Assembly (NCBI RefSeq): GCF_001634885.1
Contig: NZ_LWEX01000406.1
Location: 1 to 64,000 of the forward strand
Direction: 5' to 3'
Origin: Sulfitobacter sp. HI0040
GTDB taxonomy: Bacteria; Pseudomonadota; Alphaproteobacteria; Rhodobacterales; Rhodobacteraceae
Length of the DNA stretch: 64,000 nucleotides
A program made the position numbers and the translations under genes. Positions 35,233 to 44,945 of the stretch are shown piece by piece (the stretch's first letter is position 1; each line of letters begins with the position of its first letter). Under the pieces are notes generated by a model. It saw only the letters and a list, made by a program, of their open reading frames with translations, had not been told where the DNA came from and ran no database searches.

Positions 35233-36795
35233 TCAGCGGCGCGCGAATGCGTCCCGGTATCCGGCACCCCGCAGGCGCGAAATCGCCGTTCTGGTAGCCT
35301 GATCCCCGGTGAAGGGACCCGCCTGCACGATCATCAATGTACGACCGCCGGACCTTGCCTGCCCGATATGGGCGCGCATTCCCATCGCGGCAATGCGCTG
35401 GGCGGCGCGTTGGGCATTGGCCGGATCGCCATAGCTGCCGACCTGCACGAAACTGGCACCTGCGCCGGTTGTAGCCTGTCGCACCGCGGCGGCGCTTTGC
35501 ACGCTGGCTCTTGCCGGTGATTGCGCGACCTTGGCGTGGCGCCTGGCCTTCGGGGTGGACCGGCTGGAATAGACAGGTTGGCGGCCAGCGCGGGCGGACG
35601 TGCCGTTGCGGATGACCTGTTTCACAACCACGCCATCGCGGCGGACGATTTTCACCACACCCAGTTCACGGCGCTGCACCGCAATGCTGAGATAGGGATA
35701 GACGAGCGGCACCGTAGCCGTGACATCCTTGCCCGTGCGCTGGTTGATCAGCCGGCGGGGCAGCTCATTCGTCCAGATCAGCATCATATCGGCGCGGCCA
35801 CTCAGGGTTTGCTCCGCCCGGTTCGGGTTCAACCGACCGTCTTCCCAGACCCGGCGATAGCCCTGCGGCACGGCAACGTTCCGGGTATTCAACCGATTGA
35901 TGGCCACATGCTTCGGCACCACACGGGTCTGCCCAGTAATCTCGGGGACAACAGGCCGCGCGACGCGGGAGGCTACCGGCGCAGTAACGACCGCGGTCTG
36001 CGCGGCCGGGGCGGCCGTTACGGGCGCAGGCCGGGCCGCGGGGACGGGCGCAGGCTGCAGCGCCGGTGCAACGGCGCTGGTCCGATTGCTCGGCTGCGCG
36101 GTCCGCACCCCGGTGCCATGATAGGGAACGATGGGCGCGGCCTGCGGGCCGCAGCGAACAGCGAGCTTGCCGTTCGTAGGCAGATAGCGCTGGCCCATCG
36201 CGGAAACCCCCGGGCAGACCGAAGCGGTACGCCGCGTGGTCACCGTCGCCGGGGAGGCAGGCTTGGGTGTGGGGGCGACAGCCGCAGGACGCGAGACAAT
36301 CACCGGCGCGGGCCGCGGGGCGGTCTGCCGCACCACGACCGGCGCAGGCGCAGGCTTTGGTACACGGCGCACCGTGGTTACCCGCCGCGGCGCGGGCTTC
36401 GGCTGGGCCACGGGGGCTGTTACGGCCGCAGTGGCCCTCGGCGTCGTGCGGCGCACAGGCGCCGTGGTGGAAGCAGCGGGCTGCCGTGGTGCATTATCGA
36501 GCGTAATCTGCTCCACCGCCGGTGCGGGCTGCGGCGCGGCGGCCACCTGCCCCAGATTGGTGGGGGCAAAGCCACAGACAGTTTGCCGCTTGCGTGAAAC
36601 CCGAGGCACCCAGGTCACGTTGCCGTCGATCCCTGCACGGATAAATACGCAGCCCTTGCTGTCCACGTATTGCTTGCCCTTGTAGCTTGCAGGCGGGAAC
36701 TCGGCTGGCAGCTGGTTCCTGATCTGCGCCTGAACTGCACCGGTTCCGACCGTGGCCGAAAGCAGGGCGATAGTGATAATCCTTGTGATCTTCAT
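35233..36795 (-). CDS. Exported Ala/Pro-rich SPOR domain protein
   Basis: A 520-residue envelope protein. A signal peptide (MKITRIITIALLSATVGTGA) is followed by a short Cys-containing domain (GKQYVDSKGCVFIRAGIDGN, then VCGFAPTN), repeated later with CPGVSAMGQRYLP, a long low-complexity Ala/Pro/Val/Thr linker (about 90-290), and a C-terminal SPOR domain of about 75 residues beginning SFVQVGSYGDPANAQRAA. SPOR domains bind denuded peptidoglycan at the division septum, so a periplasmic role in cell division or wall remodelling is likely. The ATG at 36795 lies 24 codons inside the open frame, where the signal peptide begins. Confidence 0.85.
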   Translation of the reverse strand: MKITRIITIALLSATVGTGAVQAQIRNQLPAEFPPASYKGKQYVDSKGCVFIRAGIDGNVTWVPRVSRKRQTVCGFAPTNLGQVAAAPQPAPAVEQITLDNAPRQPAASTTAPVRRTTPRATAAVTAPVAQPKPAPRRVTTVRRVPKPAPAPVVVRQTAPRPAPVIVSRPAAVAPTPKPASPATVTTRRTASVCPGVSAMGQRYLPTNGKLAVRCGPQAAPIVPYHGTGVRTAQPSNRTSAVAPALQPAPVPAARPAPVTAAPAAQTAVVTAPVASRVARPVVPEITGQTRVVPKHVAINRLNTRNVAVPQGYRRVWEDGRLNPNRAEQTLSGRADMMLIWTNELPRRLINQRTGKDVTATVPLVYPYLSIAVQRRELGVVKIVRRDGVVVKQVIRNGTSARAGRQPVYSSRSTPKARRHAKVAQSPARASVQSAAAVRQATTGAGASFVQVGSYGDPANAQRAAQRIAAMGMRAHIGQARSGGRTLMIVQAGPFTGDQATRTAISRLRGAGYRDAFARR

Positions 36796-36885
36796 GTCGT
36801 GCCCCCACACAATGTTGTGTCCACGATGCCTCATCGCGCGAATCGAGTAAAGCGGTCCGGGGCACAATTCGACCGCCTCGGGGGA

Positions 36886-37527
36886 TTATTTCGTGCCGAA
36901 CATCCTGTCGCCCGCGTCGCCGAGTCCGGGCACGATGTAACCCACCTCGTTCAGTGCCTCGTCCACCGCGGCAGTGACGATGGGCACGTCCGGATGCGCC
37001 TCTTTCATACGGGCCACGCCTTCGGGTGCGGCGAGCAGGCAAAGAAAGCGAATGTTCGTGGCACCCGCCTGTTTCAACAAATCGATCGCCGCCGCAGAGG
37101 AGTTGCCCGTGGCCAGCATCGGGTCTACCGCAATGACCAGTCGGTCATCAAGGCCTTCGGGGACTTTGAAATAATACTGCACCGGCTGCAGCGTCTTTTC
37201 ATCGCGGTACAGACCCACGAAACCGACCCTCGCGGAAGGAACCAGTTCCAGCACGCCGTCCAGCAGACCATTCCCCGCCCGCAGGATCGAGATGAGCGCC
37301 AGCTTCTTGCCGTCCAGCGTCGGGGCATCCATTTCCTGCATCGGGGTGGTGATGCGCTTGGTCGTCATCGGCAGGCCCCGGGTGACTTCATAGGCCAACA
37401 ACTGGGAGATCTCTCGCAGCAACTGCCGGAAAACCGCCGTGGGGGTATCGCGGTCGCGCATGATCGTCAGCTTGTGCTGCACCAATGGATGATCGACGAT
37501 CTTGAGGTGTTCGGGTGTATCGGTCAT
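36886..37527 (-). CDS. upp: Uracil phosphoribosyltransferase
   Basis: A 213-residue enzyme that makes UMP from uracil and PRPP. The PRPP-binding motif is [18 protein letters not shown] near residues 130-147 and the uracil-binding C terminus is [21 protein letters not shown] 37527 has AAGGAG upstream and gives the usual family length; the frame stays open upstream but without coding character. It runs in the same direction as deoB-deoA-cdd further right, and is separated from them by the oppositely oriented fusion gene. Confidence 0.95.
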   Translation of the reverse strand: MTDTPEHLKIVDHPLVQHKLTIMRDRDTPTAVFRQLLREISQLLAYEVTRGLPMTTKRITTPMQEMDAPTLDGKKLALISILRAGNGLLDGVLELVPSARVGFVGLYRDEKTLQPVQYYFKVPEGLDDRLVIAVDPMLATGNSSAAAIDLLKQAGATNIRFLCLLAAPEGVARMKEAHPDVPIVTAAVDEALNEVGYIVPGLGDAGDRMFGTK

Positions 37528-37820
37528 GGGCGGGCTCCTTCGGTTCTTCCGCTTCTGCCGCGAAACGCGCGATATCGCAAGGCGGCGGAACTTTCCTTCG
37601 CTGATGTAGCGACCGGAAGGCTGCCGCGTCTTGGGGTTCTGATCAGTATCTTCGATCGGCGTGAACTTGATCATGCAATCTGAAAGTTCGCCGATGCCGC
37701 CCCCGGACATGCCACTGGCCTTCCTGCTGTGCGTGACATATAGAAACTTCGCGCAATGCGCCCTGCAAGCATCTGAAATTATTCGTCCCAATTAGCTCGT
37801 CTTTACCAGCTAACTTATCC

Positions 37821-39026
37821 ATGGAGCTTCCTTTGAAAGTCGTAATTACCGGCGCCTCGGGATATGTTGGTCAAAATATTGTTCCCATTCTCAAAGCGCA
37901 ATGCGATGCCATTTTGCTCGTTGGCCGAGATGTAAGTAAATTGCGGGAAACCTTCCCCGGACTGGAATATTGCACTTTTCAAGAGTTGGAAGCGAAGGCG
38001 GCAGGCTTCGATACGCTTGTCCATCTATCTGTGTTGAATAACGACCAGGAGGGAACTGAAGCCGATTTCCACAAGGTGAATACAGAACTTACGATCCAAA
38101 CGGCAAAGTCGGCAGAGGCCTGCGGCATCCAGAGGTTCTACAACATATCTTCGGTACATGCCTTGGATGAGCAGAATCTATCCCTCTATGCCAAAAGCAA
38201 GCGTGCCGCCGTCGCGGGTTTATCTGAATTCACCCGCCTTCAGGTTATCAACGTCTATCTTCCTTTCGTGCGCGGAACTCAATGGAACGGAAAGCTGGCC
38301 TTTCTCAATTCAGTGCCGCCGGTTGTGGAAAGTTCGCTGAAGACTTTCCTCCTCGCGCTCAAACCCTCGGTGGAAGCCCGCGAATTGGCCGACTTTATTT
38401 TGCACTCTGACAGCAAACAAGACACGGTGATCTTATCCAATGGGCAGTCAAACAACCCTGCCTACGCGATAATCAAGCGAGGGATCGACCTCCTCTTTGC
38501 CATCGCGGTTATTGTCGTGATGGGTTGGGCGCTTTTGATTGTCTGGGCTCTGATACGCTTCGGGTCGCCCGGGCCCGGAATTTTCGCGCAAGACCGTGTA
38601 GGCCAGCATGGGAAGACGTTCACCTGCTATAAATTCCGTACGATGCAGGATGGAACGGTTCAGTTGGGAACCCACGAGGTATCGCAATCGGCTGTTACGC
38701 CGATCGGTCGCTTTTTGAGGCGCACCAAGATCGATGAACTGCCTCAGGTCTGGAACATCTTCAAAAATGAAATCAGCCTGATTGGCCCTCGTCCCGGGCT
38801 ACCTGTTCAGACGGATCTATTTCAGGCCCGGCAAGCCCGCGGTGTGTTCGAGGTAAAGCCGGGTATCAGCGGTTTGGCCCAGGTCAACGATATTGATATG
38901 AGCGATCCGGAAAAACTGGCGAAATGGGACGCGCGCTATATTCGGCTGCAGTCGCTGATACTGGACCTTAAACTTGTATTGGCGACCATCAGGGGCAAAG
39001 GTCAAGGCGACAAGACTAGCGCTTAG
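37821..39026 (+). CDS. Fusion of SDR epimerase/dehydratase and monotopic phosphoglycosyl transferase
   Basis: A 401-residue two-domain protein. Residues 1 to about 205 form an extended-SDR domain with the NAD motif GASGYVGQ at 11-18 and Tyr123-x3-Lys127 (YAKSK). Residues 213-401 are a bacterial sugar transferase: a re-entrant membrane helix at about 221-245, then SPGPGIFAQDRVG, YKFRTM, the catalytic Asp305-Glu306 in KIDELPQVWNIFK, LIGPRPGLP and KPGISGLAQVN. It should transfer a sugar phosphate to undecaprenyl phosphate, with the SDR half modifying the UDP-sugar. GC is about 50%. The ATG at 37821 lacks a good ribosome site; the GGAG inside codons 1-2 suits a TTG start at 37833. No other glycan gene is nearby. 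Confidence 0.87.
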   Translation: MELPLKVVITGASGYVGQNIVPILKAQCDAILLVGRDVSKLRETFPGLEYCTFQELEAKAAGFDTLVHLSVLNNDQEGTEADFHKVNTELTIQTAKSAEACGIQRFYNISSVHALDEQNLSLYAKSKRAAVAGLSEFTRLQVINVYLPFVRGTQWNGKLAFLNSVPPVVESSLKTFLLALKPSVEARELADFILHSDSKQDTVILSNGQSNNPAYAIIKRGIDLLFAIAVIVVMGWALLIVWALIRFGSPGPGIFAQDRVGQHGKTFTCYKFRTMQDGTVQLGTHEVSQSAVTPIGRFLRRTKIDELPQVWNIFKNEISLIGPRPGLPVQTDLFQARQARGVFEVKPGISGLAQVNDIDMSDPEKLAKWDARYIRLQSLILDLKLVLATIRGKGQGDKTSA

Positions 39027-39128
39027 CGCCAGCGGCTCTCTATCAGCCCAAACATTGGCGATTGAGTTGACCCTCGGTTGGCTCGGGTAACATCCGATCG
39101 TTGAGCTGCCGGCCTTTCTTCAAGCGAC

Positions 39129-40328
39129 TCAGCCCTCCGGAATGGTCACTCCCAGATGCGCCGCCACCAGTGGCGCCACATCGGCAAATCCTATCTGTCC
39201 CAGAGATCCTGCCCTTGTTCCGGCCACGAGAACAGGCACGCGTTCGCGGGTGTGGTCCGTACCGATCCACGTGGGGTCGTTGCCATGATCGGCCGTCAGC
39301 AAAAGCATGTCTTCAGGGCGCAAACGTTCAAGTACCTTGCCCAATCGCGCGTCGAACCATTCGAGCGCCCGCGCATAGCCCGATACGTCCCGGCGGTGGC
39401 CATAGATGCTGTCGAACTCCACGAAATTGGCGAAGGTCAGACACCCTTCGGGGGCTTCTTCGACAGCGGCGGCGAGATGGTCCATCAGCGTCGCATCCGT
39501 CCCCTTGCTGACCCGGTCGATACCCTGCATGGAAAAAATATCGCCAATCTTGCCGATCGCATGCACGGCGTGGCCCGCGTTCTGAACCCAGTTCGTCAGC
39601 ACCGGGCGGGGGGGCAGGATCGCGAAATCACGCCGGTTGGGCGTCCGCTCGAACCCGTTTTCCGCATCCCCCACGAAGGGGCGCGCGATGACCCGACCGA
39701 CCTTCATGGAATGGAGCCGGGGTGCCACCGCTTCGCAAAGCTCAAGCAGGCGGTCCAACCCGAAGGTCTTCTCATGCGCGGCAATCTGGAAGACCGAGTC
39801 CGCCGAGGTGTAGCAGATGGGCCAGCCACTGCGCATATGCTCCGCGCCCAGCGCCTCGATGATCGCGGTACCGGGGGCGTGGCAGTTCCCGAGGATACCG
39901 GCGGTGCCCGCCGCTTCGGCGACATGATCGATGAGGTCGGGCGGAAAGGACTCTTCGGTCTTTTCGAAATAGTGCCAGTCCCAGGGCACCGGCAACCCGG
40001 CGAGTTCCCAGTGACCCGATGGCGTGTCCTTGCCGCGGGACGTTTCGGTTGCGGCACCCCAGCGGCCATGTGGCGTGACGCGGGGCAACCCGGCAGGGCC
40101 CTCACCGGCCGCCAATTCCATTGCATGTGCCAGACCAAGGCTGTTGAGGTGGGGCACATGGAGCGGGCCGGAGCGCCCCTCTTCTGCCCTGCCCTGCGCG
40201 CAAGCCTCCACGATATGGCCGAGCGTATTTGCTCCGGTATCGGGGACGCTGCCGTTGAAGAATTCGCCTGCATCCGGCGCTCCGCCAATGCCGACGGAAT
40301 CCATTACTACCAAGAAAGCGCGGGCCAT
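39129..40328 (-). CDS. deoB: Phosphopentomutase
   Basis: A 399-residue metalloenzyme of the alkaline phosphatase superfamily that interconverts (deoxy)ribose 1- and 5-phosphate. Metal-site segments are visible: [18 protein letters not shown] at the N terminus, [12 protein letters not shown] near 335 and [12 protein letters not shown] next to it. The central mobile cap includes [10 protein letters not shown]. The start overlaps the deoA stop by one base. It completes nucleoside breakdown begun by DeoA, so sugar carbon enters the pentose pathway. Confidence 0.95.
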   Translation of the reverse strand: MARAFLVVMDSVGIGGAPDAGEFFNGSVPDTGANTLGHIVEACAQGRAEEGRSGPLHVPHLNSLGLAHAMELAAGEGPAGLPRVTPHGRWGAATETSRGKDTPSGHWELAGLPVPWDWHYFEKTEESFPPDLIDHVAEAAGTAGILGNCHAPGTAIIEALGAEHMRSGWPICYTSADSVFQIAAHEKTFGLDRLLELCEAVAPRLHSMKVGRVIARPFVGDAENGFERTPNRRDFAILPPRPVLTNWVQNAGHAVHAIGKIGDIFSMQGIDRVSKGTDATLMDHLAAAVEEAPEGCLTFANFVEFDSIYGHRRDVSGYARALEWFDARLGKVLERLRPEDMLLLTADHGNDPTWIGTDHTRERVPVLVAGTRAGSLGQIGFADVAPLVAAHLGVTIPEG

Positions 40329-41632
40329 CAGCCGATCCTGTCAAGTATGAGCGGGGTCGGCGGCAACGGCTCCGACCCCAGTTCGATGGCGACCAGGAGG
40401 CTCTGCGCTGCCTCTTCCGCCTCGGTCTCGTTCCTCGCGTGAACGACAGCAAGCGGATCGCCCTTTTCGACGCGGGTCCCCAATGCGCAGACGTCCGACA
40501 GGCCTACCGCGGGATCGATCCGGTCACTTTCGACCGCGCGCCCCCCGCCTAGGCCGACGACCGCGAGGCCCAGCGCTTCACCATCAATGCGGGTGACGAA
40601 GCCGGCATCGGGCGCCGGCACGGGCCGCAGGATGGGCGCTGTCGCCAAGTGAGCTTGCCAATTTTCTACGAAATCGGACGGCCCGCCCAATGCCGCCACC
40701 ATGCGACCGAACCGTTCAGCGGCCTCGCCCGACTGCACGGCACGCCGAATCGCGCCCGCACCGGCTTCCGCATTTTGGAACAGGCCGCTGCGGGCAAGAA
40801 GGATGCCGCCCAGCTCGGCGGAAAGCTCCAGCAGCCGCCCTTCGGCCGCACCGGTCAACACCTCCATCACGGCAGCGATTTCGAGCGCATTGCCGAGGCT
40901 GCTTGCCAAGGGCTGGCTCATGTCGCTGATAACCGCCGTCGTGGGGCATCCGGCAGCATTCGCCGTATCGCTGAGCGCGCGGGCGAGGTGCCGGGCATCG
41001 TCCTGCGTTTTCATGAAGGCGCCGCTGCCGACCTTTACGTCCAGTACCAGCCCGTCGAGCCCCGCCGCCAGCTTCTTGCTGAGGATCGAGGCGGTAATGA
41101 GGTCGAGTGAATCGACCGTCGACGTGACATCCCGCACCGCGTAAAGCCGCCGGTCCGCTGGGGCAATATCGGACGTGGCACTCACGATCGCGCACCCCGT
41201 ATCCGCCACGATGGCCCGGAATCGCGCCTCATCCAACTGAACATCGACCCCCGGGATGGCTTCAAGCTTGTCTAATGTGCCGCCCGTATGCCCCAGCCCC
41301 CGGCCCGAGATCATCGGGACATAGGCACCGCAGGCCGCAAGTGCGGGAGCCAGAACCAGCGACACGCAATCGCCCACACCCCCGGTGGAATGTTTGTCGA
41401 GCACCGGGCCATCGAGATGCCAGTCAAGAACGCGCCCGCTGTCGCGCATCGCCAGCGTAAGTGCCACACGCCCCGCGTCGCCCAGCCCGTTACGGCAAAC
41501 CCCCATGGCAAAAGCCCCGGCCTGTGCGTCGCTCAGACCGCCATCAGCTAACCCGCGCGCAATCCACGCAATATCCTCTTCGGACAGGGGATGCCCGTGC
41601 CGCAAGCGGGACAGGATGGCGCGCGCACTCAT
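40328..41632 (-). CDS. deoA: Thymidine phosphorylase
   Basis: A 434-residue enzyme that splits thymidine or deoxyuridine with phosphate to base and deoxyribose 1-phosphate. The family signature is [18 protein letters not shown] near residues 83-100, with the phosphate and base-binding lysine region [19 protein letters not shown] further on. The cysteine after VGD replaces the more usual lysine. Its start overlaps the cdd stop by four bases. DeoA products go to DeoB; the freed base can be rescued by Upp after deamination by Cdd. Confidence 0.94.
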   Translation of the reverse strand: MSARAILSRLRHGHPLSEEDIAWIARGLADGGLSDAQAGAFAMGVCRNGLGDAGRVALTLAMRDSGRVLDWHLDGPVLDKHSTGGVGDCVSLVLAPALAACGAYVPMISGRGLGHTGGTLDKLEAIPGVDVQLDEARFRAIVADTGCAIVSATSDIAPADRRLYAVRDVTSTVDSLDLITASILSKKLAAGLDGLVLDVKVGSGAFMKTQDDARHLARALSDTANAAGCPTTAVISDMSQPLASSLGNALEIAAVMEVLTGAAEGRLLELSAELGGILLARSGLFQNAEAGAGAIRRAVQSGEAAERFGRMVAALGGPSDFVENWQAHLATAPILRPVPAPDAGFVTRIDGEALGLAVVGLGGGRAVESDRIDPAVGLSDVCALGTRVEKGDPLAVVHARNETEAEEAAQSLLVAIELGSEPLPPTPLILDRIG

Positions 41633-42030
41633 CCCTGTTCCGCCATGTGATCGCGCCCGAAGGCGCCGGGCAGAAGAGAGCCGAGGGTCGTTCGTTCTTC
41701 GGCGCCTGCCATGGTTGCCATGGTGACAGGCACATCGCCCTTTCCGAATTCGGCCAATTTCTGCCGACAGCCCCCGCAGGGCGACACCGGTTTTTCGCCG
41801 CCCGACACCACGTAGACCTCGCTCAGCTCGGTTTCACCCGCGGCCACCATGGCGGCGATGGCACCCGCTTCGGCGCAGGTCCCCTCCGGATAGGCGACGT
41901 TTTCCACGTTGCAACCCCCGAAAATACGGCCCGAAACCGTGCGAACCGCCGCGCCGACCTTGAAGCCGGAATAGGGTGCATGGGCATTCTCTCGCACCTC
42001 GCATGCGGCGGATCGTAAATCTTCTGACAT
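41629..42030 (-). CDS. cdd: Cytidine deaminase
   Basis: A 133-residue zinc enzyme that deaminates cytidine and deoxycytidine. The zinc/proton-shuttle motifs are EGTCAEAGAIAAM (CAE) and VSPCGGCRQKLAEF (PCGxCRQ), and the substrate Asn lies in GGCNVENVAYPE. It is the first gene of cdd-deoA-deoB and its stop overlaps the deoA start (ATGA). Transcription starts in the 121-base gap to the divergent maeB gene. Confidence 0.95.
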   Translation of the reverse strand: MSEDLRSAACEVRENAHAPYSGFKVGAAVRTVSGRIFGGCNVENVAYPEGTCAEAGAIAAMVAAGETELSEVYVVSGGEKPVSPCGGCRQKLAEFGKGDVPVTMATMAGAEERTTLGSLLPGAFGRDHMAEQG

Positions 42031-42108
42031 CTCGGCTTCCTTTTTTCCGGTTATAGAAAAACCCCGGGCCGGGTGCGACGTGAAACTGTGAACTTGGACC
42101 TCCTTCAG

Positions 42109-42132
42109 GAATAGTTTAACACTGAACTATTC
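42109..42132 (+). promoter_or_regulatory. Palindromic operator candidate upstream of maeB
   Basis: Perfect eight-base arms GAATAGTT and AACTATTC flank an eight-base centre, 20 bases before the maeB start codon and directly before its ribosome site. Arms 16 bases apart centre to centre face the same side of the helix, as for a dimeric repressor. The gap is shared with the divergent cdd operon, so either or both could be controlled. The regulator is not known to me. Confidence 0.6.
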
Positions 42133-42151
42133 TCAGCAGGAGCGAACCCGC

Positions 42152-44425
42152 ATGTCCGACACCCCCAATGCGCGCCAGGCCGCGCTTGATTATCATGAGT
42201 TCCCAAAACCCGGCAAGCTTGAGGTGCGCGCGACAAAACCGCTGGCCAACGGGCGGGATCTGAGCCGGGCCTATTCGCCCGGCGTCGCCGAAGCCTGCAT
42301 CGAAATCGGCAAGGACCCGGCCAATGCCGCCCGCTTCACCGCGCGGGGTAACCTTGTAGCCGTGGTCACGAATGGCACCGCCGTGCTTGGGCTGGGCAAC
42401 ATCGGGGCGCTCGCTTCAAAGCCGGTGATGGAGGGCAAGGCGGTCCTGTTCAAGAAATTCGCCGGCATCGATTGTTTCGATATAGAAGTCGATCAATCCG
42501 ACCCCGAAAAGCTGGCCGATATCGTCTGCGCGCTGGAGCCGTCCTTTGGTGCCGTGAACCTCGAAGACATCAAGGCACCCGATTGTTTTACCGTTGAACG
42601 TATTTGCCGCGAGCGGATGAACATCCCCGTCTTTCACGACGATCAGCATGGCACCGCCATCGTCGTGGGCGCGGCCGCGACCAACGCGCTCCACGTGGCG
42701 GGCAAGAAGTTCGAGGACATCAAGATCGTTTCCACCGGGGGCGGTGCTGCAGGGATCGCCTGTCTCAACATGTTGCTGAAGCTGGGTGTGAAACGCGAAA
42801 ATGTCTGGCTCTGCGATATTCACGGGCTTGTCTACGAAGGCCGGACGGAGGACATGAACCCCATCAAGTCCGAATTCGCCCAGGAAAGCGACCTGCGGAC
42901 TCTCGCGGATGTCATCCCCGGAGCGGACTTGTTCCTGGGCCTTTCGGGCCCGAACGTCCTGACGCCCGAGATGGTCCAGCAGATGGCCGAAAAACCGATC
43001 ATCTTCGCGCTGGCCAACCCGAACCCTGAAATCATGCCGGACCTGGCCCGGGCCGTGTCGCCTGACGCCATTATTGCGACGGGTCGTTCTGATTTTCCCA
43101 ATCAGGTCAACAACGTCCTGTGCTTTCCCTTCATCTTCCGCGGCGCGCTGGATGTTGGTGCCACCATGATCAACGACGAGATGAAGATTGCCTGTATCGA
43201 AGGTATCGCGGCGCTGGCGCGGGCCACAACCTCTGCCGAAGCGGCTGCCGCCTATCAGGGCGAGCAGCTGACATTCGGGCCCGATTACCTCATTCCGAAA
43301 CCATTCGATCCGCGACTGATCGGCATCGTTTCTTCCGCTGTGGCCGAAGCCGCGATGGCAACGGGCGTGGCGACCCGGCCCATTGAGGACATGGAGGCCT
43401 ACCGCGACAGGCTCGAAAGTTCGGTGTTCAAATCGGCTCTGCTGATGCGCCCGGTCTTCCAATCCGCGCGATCCGCCCCCCGCCGCATCGTCTTCGCCGA
43501 AGGTGAGGACGAACGCGTGCTGCGCTGCGCACAGGCCATGCTGGAGGAAACGACGGAGCGCCCGATCGTGATCGGCCGCCCCGAGGTGATCGAGCGGCGG
43601 ATTGAGCGCGCGGGGTTGACGATCCGGCTGGGCATGGATGTCGACCTCGTGAACCCGGAGAATGACCCTCGCTACCGCGACTACTGGGAAACCTACCACG
43701 GTCTCATGTGCCGCCGTGGCGTTTCCCCCGACATCGCCCGCGCGGTGATGCGGACGAATACGACCGCCATCGGCGCGGTGATGGTCCATCGGGAAGAGGC
43801 CGATTGCCTGATCTGCGGCACTTTCGGTGAAACCCGGTGGCATCTCAACTACGTGGAGCAGGTGCTTGGCCGGGACGGGCGGCGTGCCCATGGCGCCCTG
43901 TCGATGATGATCCTCGAAGACGGCCCGCTTTTCATCGCCGACACGCAGGTGCACCTGCATCCCGATCCGCAGCAACTGGCGGAAATCGCCATCGGAGCTG
44001 CGCGACATGTGCGCCGCTTCGGGATCGAGCCAAAGGTCGCCTTCTGCTCGCAAAGCCAGTTCGGAAATCAGGGGGAAGGGTCGGGCAAACGTCTTAGGGC
44101 GGCGATCAGGCTGCTCGACGAAATGTCGCCCGGCTTCTCCTACGAGGGGGAGATGAACATCGATACCGCGCTGGATCCGGATCTGCGCGAGCGACTTCTG
44201 CCGGGTAACCGCATGTCGGGGCCTGCCAACGTGCTGATCTTTGCCCATGCGGATGCGGCGTCGGGCGTCCGGAATATTCTGAAGATGAAGGGCGGCGGGC
44301 TTGAGGTCGGCCCGATTCTCATGGGCATGGGTAACCGCGCCCATATCGTATCCCCCGCCATCACCGCCCGCGGCCTTCTGAACATGAGCGCCATCGCGGG
44401 CACGCCGGTGGCTGAATACGGTTGA
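42152..44425 (+). CDS. maeB: NADP-dependent malic enzyme with phosphotransacetylase-like domain
   Basis: A 757-residue MaeB-type protein that decarboxylates malate to pyruvate with NADP. The malic half (1 to about 425) has [14 protein letters not shown], the catalytic region [14 protein letters not shown] and the nucleotide motif [15 protein letters not shown]. The C-terminal half is a phosphotransacetylase-like domain ([19 protein letters not shown]) that in this family is usually regulatory, sensing acetyl-CoA, rather than catalytic. GCAGGAGCG lies before the ATG. It supplies pyruvate and NADPH during growth on acetyl- or propionyl-CoA-yielding substrates such as those handled elsewhere in the window. 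Confidence 0.95.
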   Translation: MSDTPNARQAALDYHEFPKPGKLEVRATKPLANGRDLSRAYSPGVAEACIEIGKDPANAARFTARGNLVAVVTNGTAVLGLGNIGALASKPVMEGKAVLFKKFAGIDCFDIEVDQSDPEKLADIVCALEPSFGAVNLEDIKAPDCFTVERICRERMNIPVFHDDQHGTAIVVGAAATNALHVAGKKFEDIKIVSTGGGAAGIACLNMLLKLGVKRENVWLCDIHGLVYEGRTEDMNPIKSEFAQESDLRTLADVIPGADLFLGLSGPNVLTPEMVQQMAEKPIIFALANPNPEIMPDLARAVSPDAIIATGRSDFPNQVNNVLCFPFIFRGALDVGATMINDEMKIACIEGIAALARATTSAEAAAAYQGEQLTFGPDYLIPKPFDPRLIGIVSSAVAEAAMATGVATRPIEDMEAYRDRLESSVFKSALLMRPVFQSARSAPRRIVFAEGEDERVLRCAQAMLEETTERPIVIGRPEVIERRIERAGLTIRLGMDVDLVNPENDPRYRDYWETYHGLMCRRGVSPDIARAVMRTNTTAIGAVMVHREEADCLICGTFGETRWHLNYVEQVLGRDGRRAHGALSMMILEDGPLFIADTQVHLHPDPQQLAEIAIGAARHVRRFGIEPKVAFCSQSQFGNQGEGSGKRLRAAIRLLDEMSPGFSYEGEMNIDTALDPDLRERLLPGNRMSGPANVLIFAHADAASGVRNILKMKGGGLEVGPILMGMGNRAHIVSPAITARGLLNMSAIAGTPVAEYG

Positions 44426-44436
44426 ACGCCTGAGGT

Positions 44437-44475
44437 AAAAAAAATCGCGCCGTGCCGGGATGGCAACGGCGCGAT
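44437..44475 (-). terminator. Minus-strand rho-independent terminator downstream of a small gene
   Basis: A nine-base stem (ATCGCGCCG / CGGCGCGAT), extendable with TGCC/GGCA, is preceded on the plus strand by eight As, which makes a T tail for minus-strand RNA. No known minus-strand gene ends here except the small frame at 44616-44687, so it supports a short transcript from the 520-base gap 44426-44945. Confidence 0.8.
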
Positions 44476-44615
44476 CTGATGAAACGGATTGGGGCCTATC
44501 GAAGAGTGATCAAGAAATTCGATCAGGTTCCCGCCAAGTCTCTGGACGTTGATTATGGATACGTCCGGCGCGTCGCCCCAAAGAGGGGCGACGGCATTCC
44601 GATGAGAACAGAACC

Positions 44616-44687
44616 TTACTTCTGCTGCGGCTTGTCGCCGGGCTTGGAGGGGTTCTTCTTGGTCTGGGGTTTTGGCGAAGTTGCCAT
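44616..44687 (-). CDS. Candidate 23-residue Lys/Pro-rich small protein
   Basis: The frame encodes MATSPKPQTKKNPSKPGD and five more residues, rich in lysine, proline and glutamine. Codon choice is GC-rich in third positions like the neighbours, a GAGAG motif sits about eight bases before the ATG, and a strong terminator on the same strand lies 140 bases downstream. Such a short frame could be chance; a small RNA from the same transcript is an alternative. The rest of the 44426-44945 gap holds only two terminators. Confidence 0.4.
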   Translation of the reverse strand: MATSPKPQTKKNPSKPGDKPQQK

Positions 44688-44875
44688 GACGCATACTCTC
44701 GTTTGCAGGTCGAACCGACACCATGCCGGCTCTGATACCATGTTGTCACCGCAGCCGCCCCGACGTCTTCCCCTTTTCGACAGCGATGTCGCAAACGCGG
44801 ATTTTCGGCCAAGCGCCGCGCATTGAGCTCCCGGGGCGGGCAGTTTTTTGCCCCGCTACACGGCCCTTTCCGAAA

Positions 44876-44903
44876 ACGAAAAACGCAGGCGGAACCGCCT
44901 GCG
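44876..44903 (-). terminator. Rho-independent terminator of the MipA/OmpV gene
   Basis: On the minus strand a nine-base stem CGCAGGCGG / CCGCCTGCG with a two-base loop is followed by a T-rich run. It lies 43 bases after the stop of the OmpV-type gene. Confidence 0.85.
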
Positions 44904-44945
44904 CCTCTTGGGTGTTCTGTGGGTCGCGGTCCCGCGGACCCGGGA

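Noticed and set aside
35521-36597. Plus-strand Gly/Arg-rich frame opposite the SPOR protein
   Set aside because: It arises from the Ala/Pro-rich repeats read in reverse; the SPOR protein has a signal peptide and domain.
37528-37791. In-frame N-terminal extension of upp
   Set aside because: Upp at 213 residues is full length from ATG 37527 with a good ribosome site; the upstream frame has no coding character.
42416-44344. Long minus-strand open frame (642 codons) opposite maeB
   Set aside because: It is the mirror of a well-recognised malic enzyme in high-GC DNA; the product is His/Arg/Gly-rich with no family and no ribosome site.
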